Positions 8,825-18,065 of a DNA stretch of 64,000 nt are shown piece after piece; the stretch's first letter is position 1; each line of letters starts with the position of its first letter. A model generated the notes under the pieces. The model did not search any database, was not told where the DNA came from, and saw only the letters and a list, made by a program, of their open reading frames with translations. Both the position numbers and the translations under genes were made by a program. Source of the stretch: an uncultured Bacteroidales bacterium (GTDB taxonomy: Bacteria > Bacteroidota > Bacteroidia > Bacteroidales > Muribaculaceae); assembly GCA_900544535.1 (NCBI GenBank), contig UQVH01000003.1:1-64000 (forward strand). Direction: 5' to 3'.

Positions 8825-9415
8825 ATGAAAAAAGTTTTTCTCCACATAGGGATCATGATCATCGTTGCTGTGATCATCGGTTGGCTTGCCATGCTTTGGC
8901 TCGATGTGTGGACACGCCATGATGATACCATCACAGTGCCTTCCGTCAAATCAGTCTCTTTTGCAGAGGCTTCGCAAAGACTTGAGCGCGAAGGACTCGT
9001 GGCGGTGCTGAGCGATTCGGTCTATGACAAGTCAACCCGGCCGGGCACCGTCATTGACCAGAACCCCAAAGTCGGGACCGTTGTCAAGGAGGGGCGTGAG
9101 ATATATCTTACAATCAATGCCTTTTCTCCGAAAATGGTCTCACTTCCCACTCTGACCGATATTTCGTTGCGTCAGGCAAAATCGATTCTTGAAGGTCTGG
9201 AAATTAAGAAAGTCGTGGAAAAAAGAGTGCCCAGCGATTTTAAGGATCTCGTGTTGGCAGTACGTTATAATGGCACGCGGCTTTCGCCCGGTGCCCGTGT
9301 GCCTGTCAATGCGACGATTGAACTTGAGGTGGGTGAAGGCAAGCCTGATGAATTTTCTGATTCAATCAGCTCCGACTCTACGGAATATTCAGCCGAACAA
9401 TTGAATCTCTTCTGA
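8825..9415 (+). CDS. Membrane-anchored PASTA domain protein
   Basis: 196 residues. One N-terminal membrane helix (about 6-28) and two extracytoplasmic PASTA repeats, roughly 35-105 and 105-175. Typical marks are VPSVKSVSFAEA, GTVIDQNPKVGTVVKEG and LPTLTDISLRQAKSILEG. PASTA domains are known to bind peptidoglycan fragments in kinases and PBPs; here no kinase or transpeptidase domain is attached, as is common in Bacteroidota. The acidic, Ser-rich C-terminus ends 2 nt before the RluD-type gene, so the two are probably co-transcribed. Role in cell-wall sensing is inference. Confidence 0.85.
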   Translation: MKKVFLHIGIMIIVAVIIGWLAMLWLDVWTRHDDTITVPSVKSVSFAEASQRLEREGLVAVLSDSVYDKSTRPGTVIDQNPKVGTVVKEGREIYLTINAFSPKMVSLPTLTDISLRQAKSILEGLEIKKVVEKRVPSDFKDLVLAVRYNGTRLSPGARVPVNATIELEVGEGKPDEFSDSISSDSTEYSAEQLNLF

Positions 9416-9417
9416 TC

Positions 9418-10488
9418 ATGGCATTGGAAGATCTTGACGCGGAACTTGGCGAAAGCCTTGACGGTGAAATCTCAGCTCCGGGCGGAGATGGTGAGCTTTA
9501 CGAGCATTTCCGCTTTGTCGTCGACAAAGGGCAGCAGTTGCTGCGAGTTGACAAATATCTTGTCACTAAACTTGAAAAATCGTCGCGCAACCGCATACAG
9601 CAGGCTGCCGATGCCGGTTGCATTCTTGTCAATGGCAAGGCGGTAAAATCCAACTACCGTGTCAAGCCTTTGGACGTCATTCAGATCGTGATGGATCGTC
9701 CGCGCTATGAGCTTGAGATTATACCGGAGGATATTCCGCTTGACATAGTTTATGAGGATGACCATCTTTTGGTCGTGAATAAGCCGGCAGGTCTTGTGGT
9801 GCATCCGGGCCACGGCAACTACTCCGGCACTCTTGTCAATGCTCTTGCCTGGCATTTCCGCGACAATCCTGACTATGATGTGAGTGACCCGCGTCTTGGG
9901 CTGGTACATAGGATTGACAAGGATACTTCCGGTCTTCTTGTGGTGGCCAAGACTCCAGATGCCAAAACGCATCTCGGACGCCAGTTTTTCAACAAGACTA
10001 CCAAACGGGAATACAATGCTTTGGTGTGGGGGGTGCCGTCGCCTGCTGCCGGCCGTATAGAGGGCAATATCGGGCGAAACCCCAAGGACCGTCTTCAGAT
10101 GGCTGTGCTTCCCCCTGATGATCCTACCGGCAAACACGCCGTCACGCATTATGAGGTTCTTGAGGATTTCGGGCATGTCGCATTGGTCAAATGTGTGCTG
10201 GAGACCGGGCGTACCCATCAGATTCGCGTCCACATGCGTCATATCGGCCATCCGTTGTTTTCCGATGCACGCTATGGCGGGGATGTCGTGTTGCGTGGCG
10301 AGCGCAGCGGTTCCTATCAGAAATTCGTAGCCAATTGTTTTGAGATTTGTCCACGTCAGGCTTTACATGCACGCACATTAGGATTTGTGCATCCGGTTAC
10401 GGGCGAAGAAATGTTTTTCAGCGCTCCGATTCCGGCCGATATGCAGGCACTTACAGAAAAATGGCGCGGCTATGCCTCGCAACGGTAA
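9418..10488 (+). CDS. rluD: RluA/RluD-family 23S rRNA pseudouridine synthase
   Basis: 356 residues. Isomerises uridines in RNA to pseudouridine; the RluD type modifies helix 69 of 23S rRNA. An acidic N-terminal extension of about 30 residues precedes an S4 RNA-binding domain (about 35-95). The synthase domain has the signature HRIDKDTSGLLVVAK with catalytic Asp near residue 167, and a later GRTHQIRVHM motif. It starts 2 nt after the PASTA gene. RluD is favoured over RluC by the S4 domain and context, but the exact target is not certain. Confidence 0.88.
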   Translation: MALEDLDAELGESLDGEISAPGGDGELYEHFRFVVDKGQQLLRVDKYLVTKLEKSSRNRIQQAADAGCILVNGKAVKSNYRVKPLDVIQIVMDRPRYELEIIPEDIPLDIVYEDDHLLVVNKPAGLVVHPGHGNYSGTLVNALAWHFRDNPDYDVSDPRLGLVHRIDKDTSGLLVVAKTPDAKTHLGRQFFNKTTKREYNALVWGVPSPAAGRIEGNIGRNPKDRLQMAVLPPDDPTGKHAVTHYEVLEDFGHVALVKCVLETGRTHQIRVHMRHIGHPLFSDARYGGDVVLRGERSGSYQKFVANCFEICPRQALHARTLGFVHPVTGEEMFFSAPIPADMQALTEKWRGYASQR

Positions 10489-10553
10489 TTGGTAAGAATC
10501 AGGAATATTGGGCCGGTATTTAGCTTTTAATTGTTAAAATTAGGTTAAATCAC

Positions 10554-10584
10554 TTGACAAAGGGCTCCTTAGATTGTATTTTTG
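10554..10584 (+). promoter_or_regulatory. Promoter of the ftsX-uppP-truB-queA unit
   Basis: TTG (10554-10556), 20-bp spacer, TATTTTTG (10577-10584). A start near 10590 leaves a very short leader before the ATG at 10601, and rules out an in-frame TTG at 10574 as the ftsX start. Confidence 0.65.
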
Positions 10585-10600
10585 CATTCTATTATCTATT

Positions 10601-11479
10601 ATGGCAAGAAGGCGTCATCACATAATCCCCTTATTTACCACCCGCGCCACGGCGACAGTCTCTGTCGCTTTGGTACTTTTTATTCTCGGAATGGCTTCGC
10701 TCATCGGGATTGCAACCCACGTTATCACGAACAATATACGTGAGAATATGGGGTTTGTCGTTTTGTTTAATGAGGATGTGACGGCGTCGGATATAGCTAA
10801 GGTCAAGTCTATGTTCGAGAGCAATCCGGGCGTGTCGTCTACCGCCTATTCGTCTCCCGAAGTTGTCCTCGACCGGTGGCAGGCTATGGTGGGGGAGGAT
10901 GAAGACATCGTCAGACTTTCAGGTATAAATCCTTTTGTCGGCGAGCTTGAAGTGCATGTCCGTCCCGCTTATGCTTCATCAGATAGTCTTGACCGGATGA
11001 TTGCCCCGCTGATGCTTCTCCCTCAGGTGGGCGAAGTGAAGATACACACAGAAATGGTCGATCGTGTCAATGCTACTCTGCGCAGTGTCGGTCTGGGGCT
11101 GCTTATTGTTGCGGTTGCTCTTCTGATCGTTTCGTTTGTGCTTATCTTCAATACTGTCCGGCTTGCGGTATATGCGCGTCGGTTTACGATATATACGATG
11201 AAGCTTGTGGGTGCGACCGGAGGTTTCATCAGGCGTCCTTTCTTGCTTGACAATATATTAAACGGACTTGTCGCAGGTCTGTTGGCTTCTGTTGCTCTGG
11301 CATTGGTCGTAATGTATTGCCGGACTCTCGATCTGTCAGTCACGGAGATCCTTACGTGGGAGTCAGTCCTGCCTGTGATCGGCGCGTTGCTCGTGACGGG
11401 TGTGTTGATCTGTCTGGTTGCCGCACTTTTTGCCACAAACAGATACTTGCGCCTGTCATATGATGAAATGTTCAAATAA
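10601..11479 (+). CDS. ftsX: Cell division protein FtsX
   Basis: 292 residues from the ATG at 10601. FtsX is the permease partner of the ATPase FtsE and controls peptidoglycan hydrolases at the septum. Four membrane helices are visible: one near residues 20-40, then about 165-190, 215-245 and 255-280. The large extracytoplasmic loop lies between the first two, and a conserved KLVGAT motif sits between helices 2 and 3. An ftsE gene is not adjacent, as in other Bacteroidota. It heads a tight run with DUF3098, uppP, truB and queA. Confidence 0.88.
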   Translation: MARRRHHIIPLFTTRATATVSVALVLFILGMASLIGIATHVITNNIRENMGFVVLFNEDVTASDIAKVKSMFESNPGVSSTAYSSPEVVLDRWQAMVGEDEDIVRLSGINPFVGELEVHVRPAYASSDSLDRMIAPLMLLPQVGEVKIHTEMVDRVNATLRSVGLGLLIVAVALLIVSFVLIFNTVRLAVYARRFTIYTMKLVGATGGFIRRPFLLDNILNGLVAGLLASVALALVVMYCRTLDLSVTEILTWESVLPVIGALLVTGVLICLVAALFATNRYLRLSYDEMFK

Positions 11480-11508
11480 TAAGCTTGTATAATATATAGG
11501 TATAAGAA

Positions 11509-11802
11509 ATGGCATATAAACAGACAACAAGACAGTCGTCCGAGCGGACCACTCAGCTTGATCCTGAAAGCCGCAGTCAGCTTCCGCTCATGAAAACTAA
11601 TTTCAGGCTCATGGCCATAGCCGGAGTCATGATAGTGCTCGGTTTCTGTCTGATGGCAGGTGGTGCTACTGACTGGAATTCGTTTAATGAGGATATTTTT
11701 TCAGTACGCCGCATAGTTGTCGGACCTACTATCGCTTTCCTCGGATTTCTTTTCATGGGATTTGCAATAATGTATAGTCCCAAGAATAAAGTAGAAGAAT
11801 AA
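11509..11802 (+). CDS. DUF3098 family small membrane protein
   Basis: 97 residues with two membrane helices (about 32-52 and 70-90) separated by a short loop containing DWNSFNEDIFS and RRIVVGP. The sequence and its place between ftsX and uppP match DUF3098, a small Bacteroidota inner-membrane family of unknown function. It lies 29 bp after ftsX and 25 bp before uppP. A link to cell envelope or division is suggested only by this neighbourhood. Confidence 0.82.
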   Translation: MAYKQTTRQSSERTTQLDPESRSQLPLMKTNFRLMAIAGVMIVLGFCLMAGGATDWNSFNEDIFSVRRIVVGPTIAFLGFLFMGFAIMYSPKNKVEE

Positions 11803-11827
11803 AGCCTGATTACCGATTTTTCAGAAA

Positions 11828-12646
11828 ATGGATTGTATTGATGCTCTTATTCTCGGCATTGTCCAAGGCCTTGCCGAGTATCTGCCGATCAGCAGCAGCG
11901 GACATCTCGAAATCTGTCGTGAGATTCTCGGCCTCAAACTTGAAGGAGCCGATGCTTTGGAATTTGATATTGTGCTTCATGTGGCTACCGTGTTAAGTAC
12001 GATAGTTGTCCTTTGGAATGAATTTGTTCCGTTATGCAAATCGTTCTTTACGATTGCCCGCGACGATAAATTTTTCTACGTCTGCAAGATTCTGCTTTCA
12101 TGTATTCCTGTGGCTATCGTCGGCTTGTTTTTCAAGGATTTTGTCGAACAGTTCTTTGGCGACGGGCTACTGGTGGTAGGTATCTGTCTTCTTGTCACGG
12201 CCTGCCTCCTCTCGTTTGCCTATTTCTTCCGCAATCCCGCCCGTGAGAAGAAGGAGGGAGTCAGAGGTCATGACATCACCTGGGGAGACGCTTTTATAAT
12301 CGGCTGTTCTCAGGCTGTGGCCGTACTCCCCGGTCTGAGCCGTTCGGGCACAACTATCGCTACCGGCCTCCTTCTTGGTGACAAACGCGACAAGATTGCT
12401 CAGTTCTCTTTCTTTATGGTCATCATCCCGATTCTTGGCGAGGCGCTGCTGAGCGTCAAGGATCTGATTGCCGGTGAAGGTGTGGGTGAGGCTGTAGGCA
12501 TGTGGCCTTTGATCATAGGATTTTTTGCCTCTTTCGTAGTCGGCTGTGCTGCCTGCAAATGGATGATAAACATTGTCAAGAAAGGTAAACTTGTTTGGTT
12601 CGCAGTCTACTGCCTTCTTGTCGGTGTGCTTTGTATCCTTTGGTAA
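11828..12646 (+). CDS. uppP: Undecaprenyl-diphosphate phosphatase
   Basis: 272 residues, about eight membrane helices, inner membrane. Removes a phosphate from undecaprenyl diphosphate so that the lipid carrier can be reused for peptidoglycan and surface polysaccharide synthesis; overproduction is known to give bacitracin resistance. The two family signatures are present: LAEYLPISSSGHLE near residue 20 and LPGLSRSGTTIATGLLLG near residue 170. The final gap to truB is only 14 bp. Confidence 0.95.
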   Translation: MDCIDALILGIVQGLAEYLPISSSGHLEICREILGLKLEGADALEFDIVLHVATVLSTIVVLWNEFVPLCKSFFTIARDDKFFYVCKILLSCIPVAIVGLFFKDFVEQFFGDGLLVVGICLLVTACLLSFAYFFRNPAREKKEGVRGHDITWGDAFIIGCSQAVAVLPGLSRSGTTIATGLLLGDKRDKIAQFSFFMVIIPILGEALLSVKDLIAGEGVGEAVGMWPLIIGFFASFVVGCAACKWMINIVKKGKLVWFAVYCLLVGVLCILW

Positions 12647-12660
12647 GAAAGGGTTGAGAC

Positions 12661-13389
12661 ATGGATTTTGTAACAGGAGAAATTCTATATATCGACAAAC
12701 CTCTTGAATGGACTTCATTTGATGTGGTGAAGCGGCTCAGAGGTGTCATTCTGCATAAGATTCATCGCAAGAAATTCAAGGTCGGCCATGCCGGGACTCT
12801 TGATCCGCTGGCCACCGGGGTGATGGTGGTTGTCACAGGCCGTGCCACAAAACTCATCGAATCCTTGCAGGCCGGAGTGAAAGAATATGTCGCTACCGTT
12901 CAGCTCGGATCGACCACGCCTTCATTTGACCTTGAAACAGAAATCGACGCCACTTTCCCGACCGAACATATCACCCGCGGGTTGATTGATGAGATTCTGC
13001 CGAGGTTCATAGGCCGGATTGAGCAGGTACCGCCAGCGTTTTCCGCATGTAAGGTCGATGGTAAGAGAGCCTACAAGATGGCTCGCAAAGGACATGAAGT
13101 TGAGCTTAAGCCGAAAATTCTTGTTATTGATGCGATCGAGGTCCTTGATTTTGACGAGGAGAAGATGACACTTACTCTGAGAATCGTTTGCAGCAAGGGT
13201 ACTTATATCCGTGCTCTTGCCCGCGACATCGGAGAGGCTTTGGGTTCAGGCGCTCATCTCGTTGGTCTGCGCCGGACTCGTGTCGGGGAGGTTACGGTCG
13301 ACCGCTGTCTGAGCGTAGAAGCGGCTGTCGATATGATCAGAAATGCCGAGGTCACGTTCCCGGATGACGATGTGGAAAGCGGCCTTTGA
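12661..13389 (+). CDS. truB: tRNA pseudouridine(55) synthase TruB
   Basis: 242 residues. Makes pseudouridine 55 in the T-loop of most tRNAs. The catalytic motif is GHAGTLDPLATGVMVV with the nucleophilic Asp near residue 48; the KxxR-type segment CKVDGKRAYKMARKG and the CSKGTYIRALARDIG motif are also there. It is shorter than E. coli TruB because the C-terminal PUA domain is mostly absent, as in other Bacteroidota. It lies inside the ftsX-queA run. Confidence 0.95.
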   Translation: MDFVTGEILYIDKPLEWTSFDVVKRLRGVILHKIHRKKFKVGHAGTLDPLATGVMVVVTGRATKLIESLQAGVKEYVATVQLGSTTPSFDLETEIDATFPTEHITRGLIDEILPRFIGRIEQVPPAFSACKVDGKRAYKMARKGHEVELKPKILVIDAIEVLDFDEEKMTLTLRIVCSKGTYIRALARDIGEALGSGAHLVGLRRTRVGEVTVDRCLSVEAAVDMIRNAEVTFPDDDVESGL

Positions 13390-13448
13390 AGCCGTCAATA
13401 TGTTTTTAATCAGAAATCAGTTCTAAAAGTTTATTCAGATATTAAAGG

Positions 13449-14501
13449 ATGAAATTATCTCAATTTAAATTCCGTCTCCCGGAAGAGCTTATCGCCCAGC
13501 GTCCGGCTCCCGAACGCGATCAGTCGAGAATGATGGTTGTCAATCGCCGTACCGGAGAAATAGAACACAAGATCTTCAGAGATATTATTGATTACTTTGA
13601 TGACGGTGACCTGTTTGTCTATAACGACACTATGGTTTTCCCTGCGCGCCTCTATGGAAACAAGGAGAAGACTGGTGCGCGCATCGAAGTGTTTCTTTTG
13701 CGTGAACTAAGTGCGGAGAATAAACTTTGGGACGTCCTTGTTGAGCCGGCCCGTAAGATACGTATAGGCAACAAACTGTATTTCGGCGATGACGAGTCGA
13801 TGGTGGCTGAAGTGATAGACAACACCACTTCGCGTGGCCGTACACTCCGTTTCCTTTACGACGGTCCTCACGAAGAGTTCAAGAAGGAACTTTATAAGCT
13901 TGGCACCACTCCTCTGCCTTATTATATCCATCGCGAGCCTGACGAAGAGGATGCTGAGCGTTATCAGACAATTTTTGCCCGCAAGGAAGGGGCTGTGATT
14001 GTTCCCGGTGCCGCTCTGCATTTTTCACGTGAGCTGCTCAAAAGGCTTGAGATCAAAGGTGTGAATCAGGGTTTCATCACCATCCACAGTGGTCTCGGCA
14101 ACTATCGCGATATCGATGTCGAGGATTTGACAAAGCATCGTATGGATTCCGAGGAAATGGAAGCCGATGAAGAACTGGTCAAGCTCGTCAATTCGACCAA
14201 AGACGGAGGTCATCGTGTATGTGCTGTCGGCACTTCCGTTCTCCGTGCCGTTGCAAGTGCTGTCAGCATGGGCGACCACATGAAGACATATTCCGGATGG
14301 ACCAACAAGTTCATTTTCCCGCCTTATGATTTCTCTGTGACCGACGCGCTTGTGTCCAATTTCCACCTGCCTTACTCCACTATGCTTATGATGGTCGCCG
14401 CTTTCGGTGGCTACGATCTTGTCATGGATGCCTATAAGAAGGCCGTCAAGGAAGGTTATAAGTTCGGAGTCTATGGCGATGCCATGCTGATCGTTTCCTG
14501 A
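13449..14501 (+). CDS. queA: S-adenosylmethionine:tRNA ribosyltransferase-isomerase
   Basis: 350 residues. Transfers the ribosyl part of SAM to preQ1-modified tRNA to give epoxyqueuosine, the next-to-last step of queuosine synthesis. The start MKLSQFKFRLPEELIAQRPA and the motifs RDQSRMMVVNR, LHFSRELL and SNFHLPYSTMLMMVAAFGG are diagnostic. Length is normal. It follows truB by 59 bp, so two tRNA modification genes are side by side. Confidence 0.96.
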   Translation: MKLSQFKFRLPEELIAQRPAPERDQSRMMVVNRRTGEIEHKIFRDIIDYFDDGDLFVYNDTMVFPARLYGNKEKTGARIEVFLLRELSAENKLWDVLVEPARKIRIGNKLYFGDDESMVAEVIDNTTSRGRTLRFLYDGPHEEFKKELYKLGTTPLPYYIHREPDEEDAERYQTIFARKEGAVIVPGAALHFSRELLKRLEIKGVNQGFITIHSGLGNYRDIDVEDLTKHRMDSEEMEADEELVKLVNSTKDGGHRVCAVGTSVLRAVASAVSMGDHMKTYSGWTNKFIFPPYDFSVTDALVSNFHLPYSTMLMMVAAFGGYDLVMDAYKKAVKEGYKFGVYGDAMLIVS

Positions 14502-14522
14502 TCGGTAAAATAATGGATTGAA

Positions 14523-15146
14523 TTGGCCAACTATCTGACCATAGCAAATCAAAGTGAAGCGGCTTTTCGAGAGAAGATGAGTCGCTTCATCTCTTTTGCT
14601 ATTCCTGTAACCTCGGCAGCCGAGGCCAAGGAATATGTGGCGCTGTATACCAACGAATATCACGACGCGCGCCACGTCTGCTGGGCCTATATGCTCGGCT
14701 CAGACCGCAAGGAGTTCCTGTCTTCTGACAATGGCGAGCCATCCGGTACGGCCGGCAAGCCTATTCTCGGTCAGATTAATTCATTCGGCCTGACCAATAT
14801 ACTTATTATAGTGGTGAGATATTTCGGTGGTATAAAGTTGGGCACCTCCGGACTCATAGCGGCTTATCGGGAAGCGGCGCGCCTTGCCATCGAGGCGGCT
14901 GAAATTATCGAGGGACGTGATATGATCACGCTGAGCCTTACTTTCCCTTACCTCGCCATGAACGATGTCATGAAACTCGTGAAAGCGCAGAATCCCTCCG
15001 GAGCCCGCGAGGCCGTCAGGATTGTTGCGCAGGAGTTTGACAACACCTGCTCGATGACTCTTTCGCTGCCGCTTGATCTGCTTCCGGAACTATCCGGCCG
15101 TCTTGAGGCAATTTCTGGTACCTCGGTTTTACATCCGGAAACCTGA
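14523..15146 (+). CDS. YigZ/IMPACT family protein
   Basis: 207 residues from a TTG start at 14523; the nearby ATG at 14514 meets a stop after two codons and no other upstream start exists. The N-terminal IMPACT domain shows CWAYMLG, SDNGEPSGTAGKPIL and VVRYFGGIKLGTSGL, the family signature. A smaller C-terminal ferredoxin-like domain follows. Function in bacteria is uncertain; eukaryotic IMPACT acts in translational control. It starts 21 bp after queA and ends 21 bp from the convergent rsgA. Confidence 0.88.
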   Translation: MANYLTIANQSEAAFREKMSRFISFAIPVTSAAEAKEYVALYTNEYHDARHVCWAYMLGSDRKEFLSSDNGEPSGTAGKPILGQINSFGLTNILIIVVRYFGGIKLGTSGLIAAYREAARLAIEAAEIIEGRDMITLSLTFPYLAMNDVMKLVKAQNPSGAREAVRIVAQEFDNTCSMTLSLPLDLLPELSGRLEAISGTSVLHPET

Positions 15147-15167
15147 GTGTTCGGCGGTTGGCGCTGT

Positions 15168-16115
15168 TCAATACCCTTTGCGGTATTTGTCCTCTTCCGA
15201 ATCTTCAAGAATGGACAGATAGGAGGCATAGCGCGATTCGGCTATCCGGTGGTCGTCGACAGCCTCACGCACAGCGCATCCGGGTTCGTGGGTATGGGTG
15301 CAGTTTCCGTAGCGGCAGTCGGCACCGATTTTGAATATTTCCGGGAAGAAGTGACTGACTTCTTGCTTGTCGAACTCCAGCGTTCCGAATCCCTTGACTC
15401 CCGGTGTGTCGATGATGGCCGACGGCTCTTCGGCGTCGGGCAGATCAAACATTTCGGAAAATGTTGTGGTGTGCATACCGGTATCATGGGTTATTGATAT
15501 TGAGGCCGTTGCTAAATCCAGACCAGGTATAAGATCATTGATCAGGGTGGATTTTCCGACTCCGGAATTGCCGGAAAACAATGTTGTTTTCCCTTTCAGT
15601 TTTTCACGCAGACTGTCAAGTCCTTCTCCTGTTTTGGCCGAAACTTTTACAACTGGATAGCCTATGGATTCATAAAGGTAACAGACTGCATTGAGATATT
15701 CTATTGCTTCTGGATCATCTTCAATGAGGTCGATTTTATTGATGACTATTACTGCCGGCACCCGATATGCTTCGGCGGTGGCTAAGAAGCGGTCAATGAA
15801 CGTTGTCGATGTTGTCGGGTGAAACAGAGTGACCACTAAGCATACCTGATCGAGATTGGCCGCGAGGATGTGACCCTGCTTTGACAGGTTGCTTGCCTTG
15901 CGGATTATGTAGTTGCGGCGCGGAGTAATGGCCGTTATGTATCCGGTGTCTCCGTCCTGAAGATTTACTGTCACAAGGTCTCCGACAGCCACCGGGTTGG
16001 TGGTGCGGATACCTTTAAGACGGAAATTCCCTTTTATCTTGCAATTGATACATTCGCCGCTTTCTGTACGGACGAGATAGCTGCTTCCGGTATTTTTGAT
16101 AACAGTTCCGGTCAT
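15168..16115 (-). CDS. rsgA: Ribosome small subunit-dependent GTPase RsgA
   Basis: 315 residues. Late assembly factor of the 30S subunit. An N-terminal OB fold (about 1-75) is followed by a circularly permuted GTPase. The G4 motif (VINKID) comes before the P-loop (GNSGVGKST) and G3 (DTPGV), the hallmark order of this family. The C-terminal zinc-binding segment has CRYGNCTHTHEPGC, giving the Cys/His ligands. Length is typical. Confidence 0.96.
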   Translation of the reverse strand: MTGTVIKNTGSSYLVRTESGECINCKIKGNFRLKGIRTTNPVAVGDLVTVNLQDGDTGYITAITPRRNYIIRKASNLSKQGHILAANLDQVCLVVTLFHPTTSTTFIDRFLATAEAYRVPAVIVINKIDLIEDDPEAIEYLNAVCYLYESIGYPVVKVSAKTGEGLDSLREKLKGKTTLFSGNSGVGKSTLINDLIPGLDLATASISITHDTGMHTTTFSEMFDLPDAEEPSAIIDTPGVKGFGTLEFDKQEVSHFFPEIFKIGADCRYGNCTHTHEPGCAVREAVDDHRIAESRYASYLSILEDSEEDKYRKGY

Positions 16116-16178
16116 ATGGTATTCTTGACTGTTGTTTTTTATTAGTCTGTAATGTCTGGTCTCAGTTGTCTGTTGCGG

Positions 16179-17036
16179 TTATATTCCGTCTAAAAACTGA
16201 GTGGCTCTTTTTCTTTCCACACCTAATTCTACGGCGCGCAGAGCATCTGCTTTGGCGTCGTCGGGACGGTAGCGCATCTTGTTCAGGGCTGCGCGGTACA
16301 GATAGAGTTCGCCGTCGTCAGGCGTAAGCTTCAGTGCTGAATTAATATCGTCAGAGGCCTCCTGAAGATTTCCGCTGAGCAGATGGCAATAGCCGCGGCC
16401 GCCATAGAACTCCGGTTCTTTCCGCTCTTCGAGCACCTTGGTATAATAAGGAATCGCCGCGGCAAATTCGCCTGTGCCGCTTAAGACGGAAGCTCCCGCG
16501 ATATGAGTCTCTGTCTCATCCGGAAAATTCCGCTCCATGAATCCGAAATCATCTTTGGCAGTCTTGAAAAGATGTTTGCGTAAAGCCAGCAGGCAGTGGT
16601 GGAAACGGGCGGTGATCACCGTGGAGTCCAGTTCCATGATCAGACCGTAGTCCTTATAGGCTTCGTCTTCCATCCCAAGGGCCGAGAGCACACGTGCACG
16701 GTTGCTCAGAATGGTTACTGAGGCCGGGGCCATGATATGTGCGTCGGTCAGGGTCTCAAGCGCCAATGAGTCCTGGCCCATATTGAAGCGTATAATGCCT
16801 AAATTGGACATCAGAAGGACGTTCGATGGATTTGCCGGTTCCAGTTTTAGCGCCTCGGTCAGAGCATTGGCAGCTTCTATCCATTTTCCTTCGCTACATG
16901 CCTTGTCGGCTTCTCCGACTTTTTGCATATAGGGACTTTCTTCCTCCGTTGCCGCCGAGGCTTTGATTGACATGGCTGTCGGAAGCAGGAGTAGTATGAT
17001 TGTTATCGTGTTGAGCAGTTTGCTTGAAATCTTCAT
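16179..17036 (-). CDS. Exported tetratricopeptide repeat protein
   Basis: 285 residues. Residues 1-29 are a signal peptide ending around SIKASAA, so the protein is probably periplasmic. The remainder is made of TPR units, for example EGKWIEAANALTEALKLEPANP near residue 52 and further copies to the C-terminus. TPR proteins act as scaffolds; no catalytic motif is present. It lies 39 bp downstream of the AraC-type gene on the same strand, suggesting co-transcription. Confidence 0.78.
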   Translation of the reverse strand: MKISSKLLNTITIILLLLPTAMSIKASAATEEESPYMQKVGEADKACSEGKWIEAANALTEALKLEPANPSNVLLMSNLGIIRFNMGQDSLALETLTDAHIMAPASVTILSNRARVLSALGMEDEAYKDYGLIMELDSTVITARFHHCLLALRKHLFKTAKDDFGFMERNFPDETETHIAGASVLSGTGEFAAAIPYYTKVLEERKEPEFYGGRGYCHLLSGNLQEASDDINSALKLTPDDGELYLYRAALNKMRYRPDDAKADALRAVELGVERKRATQFLDGI

Positions 17037-17075
17037 CAGAGAGAATGGTTAAAGTGTGGGAGAGCTGGCGGATGG

Positions 17076-17921
17076 TCAGTTCTCGGATTGACGGTTGCGG
17101 TAGTCGCGTGGCGACATACCTGTCAGATGTTTGAAGTATTTGCCGAAAAACGACTGGTTTGAAAAGTTCAGTGCAAGACTGATTTCCTGGATATTCATCC
17201 CTGTGTTGCGGAGCATCAGTTTTGCTTCGAGTATCACACGGTGGTCTATCCATTCGCCTGCAGTCTTGCCGCTGACCTCTTTGAGCACTGCTGAGAGATG
17301 TTTGGGAGTGACAAAAAGTTTGTCGGCGTAGAAATTTACAGTCCGCTGCGACTTGAAATGAGTTTCGATCAGATCAATGAAATTGGCTAAAAGCTCTTCG
17401 CGCCGCGAGTGATGGTTGCGGTCTTCGGAGCGCGAGGCATATATGCTCAGTGTGTTGTAGAAAAGCAGTTCACAGATGGCTCCGAGAGTCAGATTGTTGA
17501 ATGGTCGCCCTTCAAGTCTGATATGTTTCTGAAGCATTTCGTAGATCATCCACTGGCTCTCCAGCTCTTCTTCGGTCATTTCAATGACAGGATTGGAATT
17601 GTAGTGCAGCGTGTAAGGGGCTACGAAGTGGAGCGACGGCAATATTTCGTTGAGTTTGTCCTCGTGGACAACAATGAAAAAACCGTCGAAATCAGGACTT
17701 TCTTTGCATTGACTGATGATGTGTCCCGGTTTAAGTACCATCAGAGAACTCGCTCCGAGGTGGCGCGGAGCTACATCGACAACAGCTGAAATTTCGCCTC
17801 GTTTGCATACAGCCAGAAGCATATGTGCCAATCGCGATGGAAATTTGACGTTGCTGATATCTAATAGCGAGCGAAACACGTTGATCGTTTCGTAGTGGCG
17901 GTCGTGTAGAGCGGGAATCAT
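17076..17921 (-). CDS. AraC family transcriptional regulator
   Basis: 281 residues. The N-terminal 160 residues look like a cupin-type sensing domain. The C-terminal 100 are the AraC/XylS double helix-turn-helix: first helix pair around FYADKLFVTPKHLSAVLKEV, second around IQEISLALNFSNQSFFGKYF, ending with the family signature LTGMSPRDYR. The ligand is unknown. A minus-strand -7 box lies 30 bp upstream. The TPR gene follows it. Confidence 0.9.
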   Translation of the reverse strand: MIPALHDRHYETINVFRSLLDISNVKFPSRLAHMLLAVCKRGEISAVVDVAPRHLGASSLMVLKPGHIISQCKESPDFDGFFIVVHEDKLNEILPSLHFVAPYTLHYNSNPVIEMTEEELESQWMIYEMLQKHIRLEGRPFNNLTLGAICELLFYNTLSIYASRSEDRNHHSRREELLANFIDLIETHFKSQRTVNFYADKLFVTPKHLSAVLKEVSGKTAGEWIDHRVILEAKLMLRNTGMNIQEISLALNFSNQSFFGKYFKHLTGMSPRDYRNRQSEN

Positions 17922-17950
17922 CGTAGTTTGTTACATGAAATTATTCACCG

Positions 17951-17958
17951 CAAAGGTA
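17951..17958 (-). promoter_or_regulatory. -7 box of the AraC-type gene
   Basis: TACCTTTG on the minus strand, matching TAnnTTTG, 30 bp before the ATG at 17921. No clear -33 TTTG. Confidence 0.45.
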
Positions 17959-18065
17959 CGATATATTTCCATAGAAAATGTTCGCTTTCTCGCTTTTTTT
18001 AGTCTAAAACCTATTTAAATTGTTAATTTTTGTTCTGTTTGGCTTATTCTTGGGCTGATTAGGCC